A stretch of 44,265 nucleotides of DNA from Muribaculaceae bacterium (lineage in GTDB: Bacteria > Bacillota > Clostridia > Lachnospirales > Lachnospiraceae): the NCBI GenBank assembly GCA_023663465.1, contig JAMPHJ010000009.1, forward strand, positions 1 through 44,265, given 5' to 3'. A program made the position numbers and the translations under genes. Each line of letters begins with the position of its first letter. Position 1 is the stretch's first letter. Shown one piece after another: positions 34,895 to 44,214 of this stretch. Under the pieces are notes generated by a model. The model was not told the DNA's origin and ran no database searches. It worked only from the letters and a program-made list of their open reading frames with translations.

Positions 34895-36703
34895 ATGACA
34901 GAGCAGAGCAGGATTAGGAATTTTTGTATCGTGGCGCACATCGATCATGGCAAATCGACACTTGCGGATAGAATTATAGAGAAAACGGGACTGCTTACCA
35001 GCAGGGAAATGCAGGCGCAGGTTCTGGACAATATGGAACTGGAACGGGAACGAGGCATTACCATTAAGGCGCAGACGGTCCGTATCGTCTATCAGGCGAA
35101 AGATGGACAAGAATATATTTTTAATCTAATCGATACGCCGGGGCATGTGGATTTTAACTACGAAGTCAGCAGGAGCCTTGCGGCGTGTGATGGCGCGATT
35201 TTAGTAGTGGACGCGGCGCAGGGCATCGAGGCGCAGACGCTGGCGAATGTGTACCTTGCGCTGGATCATGATTTAGATGTATTTCCGGTCATCAACAAAA
35301 TCGATTTACCCAGCGCAGACCCGGAGCGGGTAAAAAATGAAATTGAGGACGTCATCGGGATAGAAGCCCAGGACGCTCCGCTGATTTCCGCGAAAAACGG
35401 AATCGGCATCGATGAGGTGTTAGAGGCGGTAGTAGCCAAAATCCCCGCCCCTAAGGGCAGCCCGGACAACCCCTTACAGGCGCTTATTTTTGATTCCGTC
35501 TATGATTCTTATAAAGGCGTCATCGTCTTTTGCAGGATTATGGAGGGGGCTGTCCGTAAAGGCACCAATATCAGAATGATGGCGACCGGGGCGATGGCGG
35601 AAGTAGTGGAAGTCGGTTATTTTGGCGCGGGACAGTTTATCCCCTGTGAGGAGCTTTCAGCGGGGATGGTGGGTTATCTGACGGCTTCCATTAAGAATGT
35701 AAAAGATACGGCGGTGGGGGATACAATAACAGATGTTACCAATCCTTGCAAGGAACCCCTGCCGGGCTATAAGAAAGTCAACTCTATGGTTTACTGTGGC
35801 ATGTATCCGGCGGATGGCGCAAAATATCCCGATTTGCGGGACGCGCTCGAAAAGCTCCGTTTAAATGACGCTTCCCTAAATTATGAGCCGGAAACTTCCA
35901 TCGCGCTAGGCTTTGGGTTCCGCTGCGGCTTCCTGGGGCTGCTGCATCTGGAAATCATACAGGAGCGTCTGGAACGGGAATATAATCTGGATTTAGTAAC
36001 AACCGCACCGGGTGTTATTTATCGTGTGCATAAGACGAATGGGGAAATGCTGGAACTGACGAACCCCTCGAATCTGCCCGATGCTTCCGAGATTGATTAT
36101 ATGGAAGAACCTGTAGTCAGTGCGGAAATCATGGTGACGACGGAATTTATCGGACCGATTATGCAGCTTTGCCAGGAAAGACGCGGACGCTACGGTAGTA
36201 CGGAGTATATCGAGGCTTCCAGGGCTTTGTTAAAATACGATTTACCTTTGAATGAAATCATATATGACTTCTTCGACGCCTTGAAATCCCGCTCCAGAGG
36301 ATATGCTTCCTTTGATTATGAGCTGAAGGGGTATGAGGAGTCTAAGCTGGTCAAACTGGATATCCTGATTAATCATGAAGAAGTGGACGCGCTTTCTTTT
36401 ATCGTCCATGCAGACAGCGCCTACGAGCGGGGACGGAAGATGTGCGAGAAACTAAAGGGCGAAATTCCCAGACACCTGTTTGAAATTCCTATCCAGGCGG
36501 CAGTAGGCGGTAAAATTATCGCAAGGGAAACCGTAAAGGCAATGCGCAAAGATGTCCTTGCAAAATGCTACGGCGGGGATATTACCCGCAAAAAGAAGCT
36601 CTTAGAGAAACAGAAAGAAGGCAAGAAGCGGATGCGCCAGATAGGAAACGTAGAAATTCCGCAGAGCGCGTTCATGAGCGTGCTGAAACTGGATGAGAAT
36701 TAA
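34895..36703 (+). CDS. lepA: Elongation factor 4 (LepA)
   Basis: A 602-residue ribosome-dependent GTPase that can move tRNAs backwards and assist ribosome function under stress. The GTP motifs are AHIDHGKST (G1), RGITI (G2), DTPGH (G3) and NKIDLP (G4). EF-G-like domains follow, and the C-terminal LepA-specific domain ends [17 protein letters not shown]. The start at 34895 gives the normal length; the frame is open upstream to 34826. AAAGG and GGGA lie 14 and 9 bases upstream. It has its own promoter. Confidence 0.96.
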   Translation: MTEQSRIRNFCIVAHIDHGKSTLADRIIEKTGLLTSREMQAQVLDNMELERERGITIKAQTVRIVYQAKDGQEYIFNLIDTPGHVDFNYEVSRSLAACDGAILVVDAAQGIEAQTLANVYLALDHDLDVFPVINKIDLPSADPERVKNEIEDVIGIEAQDAPLISAKNGIGIDEVLEAVVAKIPAPKGSPDNPLQALIFDSVYDSYKGVIVFCRIMEGAVRKGTNIRMMATGAMAEVVEVGYFGAGQFIPCEELSAGMVGYLTASIKNVKDTAVGDTITDVTNPCKEPLPGYKKVNSMVYCGMYPADGAKYPDLRDALEKLRLNDASLNYEPETSIALGFGFRCGFLGLLHLEIIQERLEREYNLDLVTTAPGVIYRVHKTNGEMLELTNPSNLPDASEIDYMEEPVVSAEIMVTTEFIGPIMQLCQERRGRYGSTEYIEASRALLKYDLPLNEIIYDFFDALKSRSRGYASFDYELKGYEESKLVKLDILINHEEVDALSFIVHADSAYERGRKMCEKLKGEIPRHLFEIPIQAAVGGKIIARETVKAMRKDVLAKCYGGDITRKKKLLEKQKEGKKRMRQIGNVEIPQSAFMSVLKLDEN

Positions 36704-36730
36704 GAAATCGTGAAAGGCGTGGTTATTGGT

Positions 36731-37861
36731 ATGCGGGATTTAAGCGTTTATATCCATATTCCTTTTTGCATCAGAAAATGCCGCTATTGCGATTTCCTAT
36801 CCTACACTGCTTCCGAAGAAGAAAGGCGCGATTATCTCGCCTTATTGTTGAAAGAAATAAAAAATCAATCGTTATTATATAAAGACCATCAAGTGATTTC
36901 TGTTTTTATCGGTGGCGGAACGCCTTCCGTCTTGGACGCGGACGCGATAGAAACGATAATTTATGAGTTAAAACAAGATTTAATTTTTGTAAAAAGCCCG
37001 GAAATAACAATAGAAGTCAATCCCGGTACGGTAACAGAGGACAAACTTACCGCTTATCGGCAGACAGGCATCAACCGTCTGAGCATCGGATTGCAGACGG
37101 CGAATGATGAGGAACTGAAAATTCTGGGTAGAATCCATGACTATGAAGCTTTCTGCCATACTTATGAAGCCGCAAGGCGGGCTGGGTTTCAGAATATCAA
37201 TGTGGATTTGATGTCGGCGATTCCCAAACAGACGTTATCTTCATACCGGAATACGCTGCAGAAAGTCCTGGCATACGAACCGCAGCACATTTCGGCATAT
37301 AGTCTGATTCTGGAAGAAGGCACATGGTTTTATGAACACCGTAAGGAACTGGCGCTTCCAGATGAGGAAGAGGACAGGCAGCTCTATGAGCTGACAGGAG
37401 AAGTCCTGTCCCATAACGGTTATAACCGTTATGAAATATCCAATTATGCCAGGGAAGGCTATGAGTGTATCCATAATAAAGTCTACTGGCAGAGAGGGGA
37501 CTATGTCGGATTCGGTCTGGGCGCCGCTTCCATGATGCAGGAAGTTCGTTTCAGTAATCCGCGGAGCATGAAGGACTACCGGGAAATGCTGGACAATCCG
37601 TCACTCCGGGAAGAAAACAAGTGTTATCTTACAAAAGAAGAGCAAATGGAAGAATTTATGTTCCTTGGACTGCGTCTGATGAAAGGCGTAAGGAAACAGG
37701 ATTTCTGGCAGAAATTCGGCGTTTCCATGGACAGTGTCTATGGGGAAATTCTGGAAAAATTACAGAGACAGGGATTGCTTCTTATAGATGATTCCGTAAG
37801 GCTTACTGCTTATGGAATTGATATCAGTAATTATGTGATGGCGCAGTTTCTGCTGACATAG
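36731..37861 (+). CDS. hemW: Heme chaperone/radical SAM protein HemW
   Basis: A 376-residue radical SAM protein of the HemN-like HemW type. The cluster motif CIRKCRYC gives C13, C17 and C20 in a C-x3-C-x2-C spacing. Other family parts are VFIGGGTPSVL, EVNPGTV, RLSIGLQ and VYWQRGDYVGFGLGAAS, and a C-terminal winged-helix-like region. HemW binds heme and is not the coproporphyrinogen oxidase that HemN is. It is 27 bases after lepA. ATG 36731 is preferred; a GTG 12 bases upstream fits the same start pattern as three other genes. Confidence 0.92.
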   Translation: MRDLSVYIHIPFCIRKCRYCDFLSYTASEEERRDYLALLLKEIKNQSLLYKDHQVISVFIGGGTPSVLDADAIETIIYELKQDLIFVKSPEITIEVNPGTVTEDKLTAYRQTGINRLSIGLQTANDEELKILGRIHDYEAFCHTYEAARRAGFQNINVDLMSAIPKQTLSSYRNTLQKVLAYEPQHISAYSLILEEGTWFYEHRKELALPDEEEDRQLYELTGEVLSHNGYNRYEISNYAREGYECIHNKVYWQRGDYVGFGLGAASMMQEVRFSNPRSMKDYREMLDNPSLREENKCYLTKEEQMEEFMFLGLRLMKGVRKQDFWQKFGVSMDSVYGEILEKLQRQGLLLIDDSVRLTAYGIDISNYVMAQFLLT

Positions 37862-37883
37862 AGGTTTGCCATATAAAATTGTA

Positions 37884-37912
37884 TTGAATTTTATACAAAA
37901 TGTCTGTATAAT
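37884..37912 (+). promoter_or_regulatory. Vegetative-type promoter before sigK
   Basis: TTGAAT (37884-37889) and a consensus TATAAT (37907-37912) are separated by 17 bases. The leader to the TTG start is about 130 bases. A sigma-E-type promoter was looked for and not found with any confidence. Confidence 0.6.
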
Positions 37913-38049
37913 GATTTTATCGTATACTTTATTAGAGTAAAATGCAGTAAATTTCTCATTTTCATTTTCGGTATTTTTATTTTGGTTGGAAAGGCACTTG
38001 CACTGTCCCAGAGTCATAGAATAAGATAAATGAACTTTGGGGGCTTCTT

Positions 38050-38679
38050 TTGAAAACATTTAAACAACCGCTGACGGCGAAAGAAGAAGCCGCATATCTT
38101 CGCCAGTTGAAGGAAGGAAACAGCGGGCAAAGGCAGACTGCCAAAGAAATACTGGTTGAACATAATCTTCGTCTGGTGGCGCATATCGCCAAGAAATACC
38201 AGAATGTTGATGAGGATATGGAAGATTTAATTTCGACGGGGACAATCGGACTCATCAAGGCGATAGATTCTTTTGACGCAGGAAAAGGCAAACTCAGCAC
38301 ATATGCTTCCAGGTGCATCGATAACGAATTGTTGATGCTGCTGCGGGCAAGAAAGAAAACTTCCAGAGAGGTATCGCTTTACGAGCCTATTGGAACCGAT
38401 AGAGAAGGGAATGAGATTAACCTTCTGGATATCATCGAGCAGGAACAGCCCGATGTGATAGACCGGATGGAGGTAGAGGAACACTTAAAACGCCTGACAG
38501 GACTTTTGAATGACAGACTGGATGAGCGGGAGAAAGAGATACTGATTCTGCGATACGGTCTTGCCGGCGACAGGGAAGTGACCCAGCGGGAAATTGGAAA
38601 AAGTCTCGGAATATCCAGAAGTTATGTATCCAGAATTGAAAAAAAAGCGTTAGAAAAACTCAGAGAAGGCTTTGACTAA
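38050..38679 (+). CDS. sigK: Sigma factor, sigma-K type, without pro-sequence
   Basis: A 209-residue sigma-70 family factor for late mother-cell genes. The sequence has QPLTAKEEAAYLRQL, NLRLVAHIAKKY, EDLISTGTIGLIKAIDSF, STYASRCIDNELLM and a region-4 helix-turn-helix (TQREIGKSLGISRSYVSRIEKKALEKL). These match SigK most closely. It starts with TTG directly at the position of mature Bacillus sigma-K; a stop codon lies 11 codons upstream, so the usual 20-residue membrane pro-sequence is absent. GGGGG lies 6-7 bases before TTG. The gene is uninterrupted, with no skin-type element. Confidence 0.88.
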   Translation: MKTFKQPLTAKEEAAYLRQLKEGNSGQRQTAKEILVEHNLRLVAHIAKKYQNVDEDMEDLISTGTIGLIKAIDSFDAGKGKLSTYASRCIDNELLMLLRARKKTSREVSLYEPIGTDREGNEINLLDIIEQEQPDVIDRMEVEEHLKRLTGLLNDRLDEREKEILILRYGLAGDREVTQREIGKSLGISRSYVSRIEKKALEKLREGFD

Positions 38680-38750
38680 ACTCAGGAAAGCACTGGGCAG
38701 CATAGAAAAGTAAGGCTCTGGGCGGCAGATAAACAGGGGGATAAAATCTG

Positions 38751-39908
38751 ATGATTTTTGTCAAAAGAGATGATTTAAAGGCAGGTATGCGGCTGGCGCG
38801 TCCTATTTATAATAAGAACGGCGTCCTATTGTATGAAAGAAATTCCAAACTTACCAGTCAGGGCATTGTCAGTATCAAGAATTTTGGGCTGATTGGTATT
38901 TTTGTGCTGGAACCCGCCGAACCTGTCCCGCCGATGACGCAGGACGATATCGAATTTGAACGTTTCCAGACGATATGCGTTTTTTCGATTCAAGAGGAAT
39001 TAAATACGATTCTGCGTATGTCGAAGGCTCCAAAAACACCTGTTATCGTATCTAATATTATCAAGAGTTACGGACGGCTGGATAAGAAAATTAATTTCAT
39101 GCAGAATTTGAGAAGTAAGGAAGATTATTTTTATAAACACTCGTTAAATGTCGCGATTTTGTGTGCGATGATAACGCACACGCTGAATCTGTCCCCGGCG
39201 GAACAGTTAGAAACCGTTACGGCGGCTGTGGTGCATGATATCGGGAAACTCTCAGCGCCCAAAGAAATCCTGATGAAAGAAGAATGGTCGAAAGAGGACA
39301 GGGCGAGAATCAAGAGCGCGGAAGTCGCAGGTTTTGGTCTTTTAGAGCAGGTCTTTGCCGCGTCCCCCAATATCAGGCGTATCTGTATGCAGGCGCAGGG
39401 GCACCTGGATAATCTGGAAAAATACAGGGAGCCGGATAGCCGGAAATTACTGATGGGAGCCAAAGTGCTGGCAGTTGCGGAAATTTTTGACACGATGACA
39501 GCCATGCAGGTTGATAAAGAGCCGGCGTCCGAGGTTGCCGCACTCAAATTTTTACTGGATAACCCGAAATTTTTTGATAAAAAAGTCGTAGATGCTTTCT
39601 GCAAGTCCGTCAATATCCTATTCCCCGGTGTCAGCGTGGAACTAAACAACGGGGAAAAGGCATTGGTTCTGGTGGAAAATTCGGCGAATATCCTAGAACC
39701 GCTGATTCTGACCTTCGGTGATAACAGATTGATTGATTTAAGCCATCCCGCCTATAATGGTCATTTAGAAATAGCAGATGTTATGAAAACGATGGATAAC
39801 CGCTATGTCATGAACATGGATTTATTGAAAAAGCAGGGAGTGGAAGCGGAAGAACCCGTCTATGTCGGCGATACGGCGGCAGAGGAATATACCCCCGGAA
39901 TGGTTTAG
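38751..39908 (+). CDS. HD-GYP-related protein with altered GYP motif
   Basis: A 385-residue protein related to cyclic-di-GMP phosphodiesterases. The N-terminal 70 residues are a conserved leader of this family (VKRDDLKAGMRLARPIYNK). The HD domain has YKHSLNVAIL near residue 128 and VVHDIGKLSAPKEIL (HD at 162-163). Where HHExxDGxGYP is expected, the sequence reads QAQGHLDNLEKYRE, so the GYP motif and neighbouring metal ligands are lost. EIFDTMTAM is kept. It may therefore bind rather than cleave cyclic-di-GMP, or have other activity. It lies between sigK and pilT. Confidence 0.82.
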   Translation: MIFVKRDDLKAGMRLARPIYNKNGVLLYERNSKLTSQGIVSIKNFGLIGIFVLEPAEPVPPMTQDDIEFERFQTICVFSIQEELNTILRMSKAPKTPVIVSNIIKSYGRLDKKINFMQNLRSKEDYFYKHSLNVAILCAMITHTLNLSPAEQLETVTAAVVHDIGKLSAPKEILMKEEWSKEDRARIKSAEVAGFGLLEQVFAASPNIRRICMQAQGHLDNLEKYREPDSRKLLMGAKVLAVAEIFDTMTAMQVDKEPASEVAALKFLLDNPKFFDKKVVDAFCKSVNILFPGVSVELNNGEKALVLVENSANILEPLILTFGDNRLIDLSHPAYNGHLEIADVMKTMDNRYVMNMDLLKKQGVEAEEPVYVGDTAAEEYTPGMV

Positions 39909-39936
39909 GAAATACTAAGAAAGAAGGATTATAAAG

Positions 39937-40992
39937 ATGCCAACGATAGAAGAGATTATGAGAACTGCACACGCCGCCGGCGCATCAGATGTACATATTA
40001 CGGTCGGAATACCGCCCAAGATGCGTGTGAACGGGAAACTGATTACGATGGATTATCCCAAGATGCTCGGAGCGGACACTTTGGAGGTGCTGCTTGAAAT
40101 CATGACGGAAGCGCAGCGCGCACGTTTTGAAGAACGGGGCGAATACGATATGTCCTTCTCGATTCCAGAGCTGGGGCGTTACCGTGTGAATGCCTATAAA
40201 CAGAGGGGTTCTGTGGCGCTGGCGCTGCGTCTTGTAAGTACCGTGGTGCCTTCTCCCGAAGTTCTGGGGGTTCCCGAATCCGTTATTAATTTATATGAAA
40301 GAAAAAGGGGCCTTATTCTTGTTACGGGACCCACAGGAAGCGGTAAATCGACTACGCTTGCCGCGATTATCGATAAGATTAACAATAACAGGGACGCCCA
40401 CGTCATTACGCTGGAAGACCCTATCGAGTACCTTCATCAGCATAAGGTAGCAATGGTGAATCAGCGTGAAATCGGTCTGGATTCCCAGAGTTACGCCAAT
40501 GCGTTGCGTGCGGCGCTGCGTGAGGATCCCGATGTTATCTTGGTCGGTGAGATGCGTGATTTTGAAACCATCAGTGTTGCCATTACCGCAGCGGAAACAG
40601 GGCATCTTGTTCTATCCACCCTGCATACCATTGGTGCGGCGAGTACGGTAGACCGTGTTATCGACGTTTTCCCGCCCCATCAGCAGCAACAGATTCGTGT
40701 ACAGTTTGCCAACGTTTTGGAGGCGGTTATATCCCAGCAGCTTGTCCCAACTCAGGATGGGAAGGGACGTGTGGCGGCGTTTGAAGTCATGCACGCCAAC
40801 CATGCGGTCCGCAACCTGATTCGGGAAGGAAAATCCCATCAGCTTGTATCCGTTATGCAGACCAATCGTAAAATGGGCATGATTACGATGGATGAAAGTC
40901 TGACCCAGCTTTATTATGAAGGGAAGATTACGAATGAGATGGCGGTTCAGTTTGCGGTTGATCCGGATGGGATGCAGAATAAGGTGATGTAA
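39937..40992 (+). CDS. pilT: PilT-type ATPase
   Basis: A 351-residue hexameric motor that retracts type IV pili. The N-terminal PAS-like part (ASDVHITVGIPPKMRVNGKL) is followed by Walker A GPTGSGKST near residue 131, an Asp box (ITLEDPIEYLH), Walker B ILVGEMRD and the His box HLVLSTLHT. Length and motifs are PilT rather than PilB. AGAAGGATTATAAAG precedes ATG. No pilin or PilB gene is nearby in this window, so the rest of the machinery must be elsewhere. It follows a cyclic-di-GMP-related gene by 28 bases. Confidence 0.93.
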   Translation: MPTIEEIMRTAHAAGASDVHITVGIPPKMRVNGKLITMDYPKMLGADTLEVLLEIMTEAQRARFEERGEYDMSFSIPELGRYRVNAYKQRGSVALALRLVSTVVPSPEVLGVPESVINLYERKRGLILVTGPTGSGKSTTLAAIIDKINNNRDAHVITLEDPIEYLHQHKVAMVNQREIGLDSQSYANALRAALREDPDVILVGEMRDFETISVAITAAETGHLVLSTLHTIGAASTVDRVIDVFPPHQQQQIRVQFANVLEAVISQQLVPTQDGKGRVAAFEVMHANHAVRNLIREGKSHQLVSVMQTNRKMGMITMDESLTQLYYEGKITNEMAVQFAVDPDGMQNKVM

Positions 40993-40998
40993 AGTTCT

Positions 40999-41007
40999 GG
41001 GGGGGGG
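40999..41007 (+). repeat. 9-G homopolymer at the edge of a palindrome
   Basis: Nine Gs start 6 bases after the pilT stop and run into the left arm of the palindrome at 41004-41151. It is noncoding, so a length change would not alter a protein. Confidence 0.85.
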
Positions 41008-41151
41008 CGGAGCAGATAATAATCCCGCGAAGGCGCGCTCTCGCTCCGTGAAAAACGCAGCGGTACTAAGTTCAAAAGCCGCTTCGCGTCTTTTTCACTA
41101 AGTACCGGCGTTTTTCAAGGACCTTCGCGGGATTATTATCTGCTCCGCCCC
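41004..41151. repeat. Large nested palindrome between pilT and comM
   Basis: A perfect 30-bp inverted repeat: left arm 41004-41033 begins GGGGCGGAGCAGATAATAAT, right arm 41122-41151 is its exact complement. The 88 bases between hold a second pairing, TGAAAAACGC and GGTACT on the left with AGTACC and GCGTTTTTCA on the right. The whole can fold into a long hairpin or cruciform. It has no open frame, no transposase and no clear target duplication. It might be a mobile palindromic (REP/MITE-like) unit or a transcription stop. Confidence 0.9.
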
Positions 41152-41166
41152 GACGTAATTTCCATC

Positions 41167-41195
41167 TTGACAGTTTTTAGATATTCCGATATGAT
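41167..41195 (+). promoter_or_regulatory. Strong promoter of comM/dprA
   Basis: A perfect TTGACA (41167-41172), a 17-base spacer and TATGAT (41190-41195). The leader to the TTG start is about 130 bases and holds two small hairpins: ATCGG/CCGAT at 41217-41230 and CGGCG/CGCCG at 41249-41261. Confidence 0.78.
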
Positions 41196-41330
41196 AAATA
41201 CATTCTTTTTTATATTATCGGATGACCGATATATTGGTGTCCGAGTCCCGGCGTATCGCCGAAATATTCAATGGGAATTTGATAACGCATGATATTTATA
41301 TGTTCGTAAAGAGAAAAGGAGGATGAATAT

Positions 41331-42878
41331 TTGTTTAGTTCAATTATATCCGGCACGGTTCATGGAATCAGGAGTTATCTGATTCATGTGGAGGTGGACG
41401 TGTCTAAGGGGCTGCCCTGTTTTCAAATGGTGGGGCTTTTGGGCTCCGAGGTGAAAGAAGCCAGGGAACGGGTCAAGGTTGCCTTGAAAAATGCTGGTAT
41501 CCCGCTGCCGCCCATGTGTATCAACGTCAGCTTGTCGCCGGCGGATTTGCGCAAAGAAGGTTCCATGTTTGATTTGCCTGTGGCGCTTGGCATTCTGGAA
41601 TCTCTGGGTTATTTTCCGAAGGAAAGCGTAGAGGATACGATTATCATAGGCGAGCTGGGCTTAAATGGGGAAATCAAGCCCTTAAAAGGCGTACTGCCGA
41701 TTGTCAGTGAGGCGAAGAAGCGGGGAATGAAACGCTGTATCCTGCCCAAAGAAAATGCCAGGGAGGGCGCCGTCGTACAGGAAATGGAAATCATAGGCGT
41801 TTCGGATATCCGGGAGGCGCTGGCTTTTTTATGCGAGACGCCGGAAAAAAGAAATACCGTCATTGCGCCGCTGAAAATTGATGTGGCCGCGATGCTGGAA
41901 ACGACTCAGAAAGAGTCCAAGCTGGATTTTGCAGACGTCAGTGGGCAGGCAGCTGTCAAAAGAGCGGCGGAAATTGCAGCGGCAGGGTTTCACCATCTTT
42001 TAATTATCGGGCCGCCCGGTTCCGGCAAAACAATGATTGCCAAGCGGATTCCCACGATTTTACCGCCCCTGTCTTTAGAAGAGAGCATGGAAGTATCTTC
42101 TATTTATAGTGTATCGGGCGCCCTTCCGAAAGGTGGCGTTCTGATGACGGAGCGTCCTTTTATCGCGCCCCATCACACGATTACGAAACAGGCGCTTGCG
42201 GGCGGCGGCAAAGTGCCCGCGCCGGGCATGGTTACGCTTGCCCATAGAGGAGTGCTGTTTTTGGACGAGCTGCCGGAGTTTAAAAGAGAAACCATCGATA
42301 TTCTAAGACAGCCGCTGGAAGATAAACAGGTGCGCCTTGCCAGAAGTAGCGGAAATTATATCTATCCTGCGGATTTTATGCTGGTTGGCGCCATGAATCC
42401 CTGTCCCTGCGGTCATTACCCCGATATGCACAAATGCAGATGTTCCCCCTATGCGGTGCACCGTTATCTGGAGCGGATTTCCGGTCCCATTCTGGATAGG
42501 ATTGATATCTGTATCGAAGCCCCTGCCGTGGAAGTGTCCGAACTGACGACTGCCGTCAAAGCAGAGAGCAGCAGCGATATACGTCTTCGCGTCTTAGCGG
42601 CAAGAGAACGCCAGAAGAAACGCTTTGCCGGGACAAACCTGCAGTTTAACGCGGATATGGAGGCGCAGGACATTTCAAGATATTGCGCCCTGCAGAGACA
42701 GGAGGAACGGTTGCTGGAACAATTTTTCCAAAAACTGAATCTGACGGCAAGAAGTTACCACCGGATTCTGAAAGTGGCGCGCACCATAGCGGATTTGGCG
42801 GGCGCGGAGCGGATTGAGGAAACGCATCTGACAGAAGCCCTCTGCTATCGGGTGACAGACCATAAATACTGGAAATAG
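41331..42878 (+). CDS. comM: YifB/ComM-type Mg-chelatase-like AAA ATPase
   Basis: A 515-residue protein of the YifB/ComM family, a hexameric helicase that extends branch migration when foreign DNA is integrated. The N-terminal fold is a Lon-like domain (VEVDVSKGLPCFQMVGLLGSEV, SLSPADLRKEGS). Walker A is GPPGSGKT (about 227-234), Walker B is VLFLDELPEF, followed by GAMNPCPCGHY and a C-terminal zinc-like CxC region and helix bundle. The start is TTG with AAAGGAGG 8 bases upstream; an ATG at 41323 is out of frame. dprA follows 88 bases later, a common arrangement. Confidence 0.93.
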   Translation: MFSSIISGTVHGIRSYLIHVEVDVSKGLPCFQMVGLLGSEVKEARERVKVALKNAGIPLPPMCINVSLSPADLRKEGSMFDLPVALGILESLGYFPKESVEDTIIIGELGLNGEIKPLKGVLPIVSEAKKRGMKRCILPKENAREGAVVQEMEIIGVSDIREALAFLCETPEKRNTVIAPLKIDVAAMLETTQKESKLDFADVSGQAAVKRAAEIAAAGFHHLLIIGPPGSGKTMIAKRIPTILPPLSLEESMEVSSIYSVSGALPKGGVLMTERPFIAPHHTITKQALAGGGKVPAPGMVTLAHRGVLFLDELPEFKRETIDILRQPLEDKQVRLARSSGNYIYPADFMLVGAMNPCPCGHYPDMHKCRCSPYAVHRYLERISGPILDRIDICIEAPAVEVSELTTAVKAESSSDIRLRVLAARERQKKRFAGTNLQFNADMEAQDISRYCALQRQEERLLEQFFQKLNLTARSYHRILKVARTIADLAGAERIEETHLTEALCYRVTDHKYWK

Positions 42879-42978
42879 CATACAGCGTATCTAGACGCGC
42901 AGACATAGATTTTGCCAGACATCACAGATGTCCCGGGCACATAAATTCGCAGACTAAGAAAGGAACATGGTCATTATA

Positions 42979-44214
42979 ATGAACAGAAGAAACCAAATCA
43001 TTCCGATAGAAGAAGATATGCTGCCCTATGTCCATTGGCTCTATAATGTTCCGGGAGTGGGGAATATCACCATGCAGTCGCTGCTTGCCCGGATAGGAAC
43101 GCCGGACATTGTGTACCGGCTGTCGGAAAAGGAGCTGGACGCACTTCTATGTAAGGAAGGACGGAATCAGAAATTGAAAGAAAGAATCCTACAGTCCAGA
43201 CAAAAGTGGAATGTAGAAGAAAATTACAGGCAGCTTGGAGAAAAACAGATACGCTTTACCTGTCTTGGGCACCGGGATTATCCGGCGAGACTTCTGGAAA
43301 TTCCAAATGCGCCTTACGGACTCTACTACCGCGGAAAATTGCCAGATGAAAAACAGGGCGCAGTGGCGATGATAGGTGCAAGGAACTGCTCGGAATATGG
43401 AAGACGGATGGCGCAGACTTTTGGCAGAGAGCTGGCGATGGCAGGCATCCAGATTATCAGCGGCATGGCAAGAGGCGTCGATGGCATCGGACAGAAAGAA
43501 GCACTTGCTGCGGGCGGCTATTCGCTGGGCGTGATGGGCTGTGGGGTAGACATTTGTTATCCCAAAGAAAACAGAGAGTTATATGATATGCTTTGCATAC
43601 AGGGCGGCATTTGCTCAGAGTATCCCCCTGGAACAGAACCGAAGAATACACTTTTTCCGCCGAGAAATCGTATCATCAGCGGATTTGCGGATATTGTGCT
43701 CGTGGTGGAAGCAAAACACAGGAGCGGCACTCTGATTACAGTGGATATGGCATTGGAGCAGGGAAAAGAGATTTACGCGCTGCCGGGACGGGTAACAGAT
43801 GCGCTGAGTGAAGGCTGCAACCGGTTAGTGCAGCAGGGGGCGGGCGCAGCGCTTACGCCGCAGGATATTCTTTATGCGCTTGCCGGGCGCCGGCAGTCTG
43901 GACAGCCGCCGATAATACCGCAGCAGATTGAACAATCACCCCAGATATCGCAACAGATTAGGCAATCATCATTTGGGCGACCGTTAGAAAAACAGAGGCA
44001 GAAAGAAGCGCAAGGGCATTTTTTACCGGAAATTCAAAGAGAAATACTGCAAAGTCTGGACGATACGCCGCAGTCTGTGGAAATAATAAAAGAACGCATG
44101 TTATCTAAATTTCAGCGGGAAATGACACTGCCGGAGCTGATGAATCAGCTTGTCAAGTTGAGTCTATGCGGTCTGGCGAAACAGATTGGAGGGTCGTATT
44201 TTGTGAGAGGATAG
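42979..44214 (+). CDS. dprA: DNA-processing protein DprA
   Basis: A 411-residue protein that loads RecA on incoming single-stranded DNA in transformation. N-terminal helices are followed by a Rossmann fold: GARNCSEYGRRMAQ, SGMARGVDGIGQKEAL, GVMGCGVDICYPKEN, FPPRNRIISGFA and SGTLITVDMALEQG. The C-terminal winged helix is joined by a Gln-rich linker (about residues 300-345). ATG 42979 is preferred because AGAAAGG lies about 15 bases upstream and an in-frame ATG at 42967 is too near. A 12-bp hairpin overlaps the stop. topA would be the usual next gene but lies outside the window. Confidence 0.93.
   Translation: MNRRNQIIPIEEDMLPYVHWLYNVPGVGNITMQSLLARIGTPDIVYRLSEKELDALLCKEGRNQKLKERILQSRQKWNVEENYRQLGEKQIRFTCLGHRDYPARLLEIPNAPYGLYYRGKLPDEKQGAVAMIGARNCSEYGRRMAQTFGRELAMAGIQIISGMARGVDGIGQKEALAAGGYSLGVMGCGVDICYPKENRELYDMLCIQGGICSEYPPGTEPKNTLFPPRNRIISGFADIVLVVEAKHRSGTLITVDMALEQGKEIYALPGRVTDALSEGCNRLVQQGAGAALTPQDILYALAGRRQSGQPPIIPQQIEQSPQISQQIRQSSFGRPLEKQRQKEAQGHFLPEIQREILQSLDDTPQSVEIIKERMLSKFQREMTLPELMNQLVKLSLCGLAKQIGGSYFVRG

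Noticed and set aside
37907-37935. Sigma-E-type promoter for sigK
   Set aside because: CGTATACT resembles a -10 at only five of eight positions and no -35 fits; the vegetative-type pair is better.
38050-38679. Interrupted sigK with a skin-type element
   Set aside because: The gene is continuous and no recombinase is nearby.
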